DNA of 5,267 nucleotides, from contig JACPTT010000005.1 of assembly GCA_016192645.1 (NCBI GenBank), positions 1 to 5,267 on the forward strand, in the 5' to 3' direction. Position numbers and translations under genes: made by a program. This stretch comes from Candidatus Levyibacteriota bacterium. Its GTDB lineage: Bacteria > Patescibacteriota > Microgenomatia > Levybacterales > UBA12049. The number at the start of each line of letters is the position of its first letter. Position 1 is the first letter of the stretch. The notes under the pieces are model-generated. The model ran no database searches and was not told the DNA's origin. It saw only the letters and a program-made list of their open reading frames with translations. Below, one piece after another: positions 5,161 to 5,267 of this stretch.

Positions 5161-5267
5161 CTATAGATTCCACTCAAACAGTCTCTCAACCCCTTCTATT
5201 TCCCTTATAACAAGCTTAACCGTTTTCGCATTTTTCGAAATCTTAGGAAAAACAAGAGTTCCTTTTA
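5161..5267 (-). CDS. C-terminal end of an unidentified protein (partial)
   Basis: An open frame enters from the right edge and ends at TAG (5161-5163). It encodes 34 residues beginning KGTLVFPKISKNAKTVKLVI and ending RLFEWNL. The alternating hydrophobic pattern suggests beta strands closing an extracellular Ig-like or similar sandwich domain. The other two minus-strand frames stop within the first 26 bases. The start and most of the protein lie outside the window, so no function can be given. Confidence 0.55.
   Translation of the reverse strand, partial: KGTLVFPKISKNAKTVKLVIREIEGVERLFEWNL

Overview
The window is about 5.3 kb of AT-rich bacterial DNA with every supported gene on the minus strand. 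The standard code fits: TAA, TAG and TGA all act as stops at sensible places. The core is a compact mercury-resistance locus. It holds an ArsR/SmtB-family repressor (4390-4695), a membrane-anchored cysteine-rich protein of unknown family (3715-4368) and a core-only mercuric reductase MerA (2264-3712). These are followed by a polytopic membrane protein with a transmembrane CPVC motif and a large cysteine-containing C-terminal domain (733-2181), and a DUF3105 protein (124-736) that is broken by a frameshift. Upstream lie a small two-helix membrane protein resembling DUF5676 (4771-5028) and the last 34 codons of another gene (5161-5267). The gene mix, the small intergenic gaps and the AT-rich intergenic repeat suggest a Candidate Phyla Radiation (Patescibacteria) genome. 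That is inference from remembered gene neighbourhoods, not proof.

Reading in the direction of transcription (right to left): the partial gene ends at 5161. A structured stretch (5041-5160) then forms the leader of the DUF5676-like gene, with nested inverted repeats and alternative hairpins next to a strong Shine-Dalgarno. A good sigma-70-type promoter (TTGACA, 17 bp, TACTAT) follows at 4716-4744. It overlaps an ArsR/SmtB-type inverted-repeat operator at 4699-4716, directly before the repressor's GTG start. The repressor, the cysteine-rich protein and merA are packed with gaps of 21 and 2 bp and are probably one autoregulated transcript. After merA, a 90-bp stretch holds a short remnant clearly copied from the cysteine-rich gene. 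The membrane protein and the DUF3105 gene come next and overlap by ATGA. The left edge is a noncoding AT-rich inverted repeat.

Proposed working model (inference): metal entering the cell releases the ArsR-type repressor. The two cysteine-rich membrane proteins bind and/or pass Hg(II) inward, in place of MerP and MerT, which are not present in recognisable form. MerA then reduces Hg(II) to Hg(0). The most novel parts are the two unclassified cysteine proteins, a short tandem palindromic repeat inserted in frame inside MerA, and the remnant of a duplicated cysteine-rich gene.
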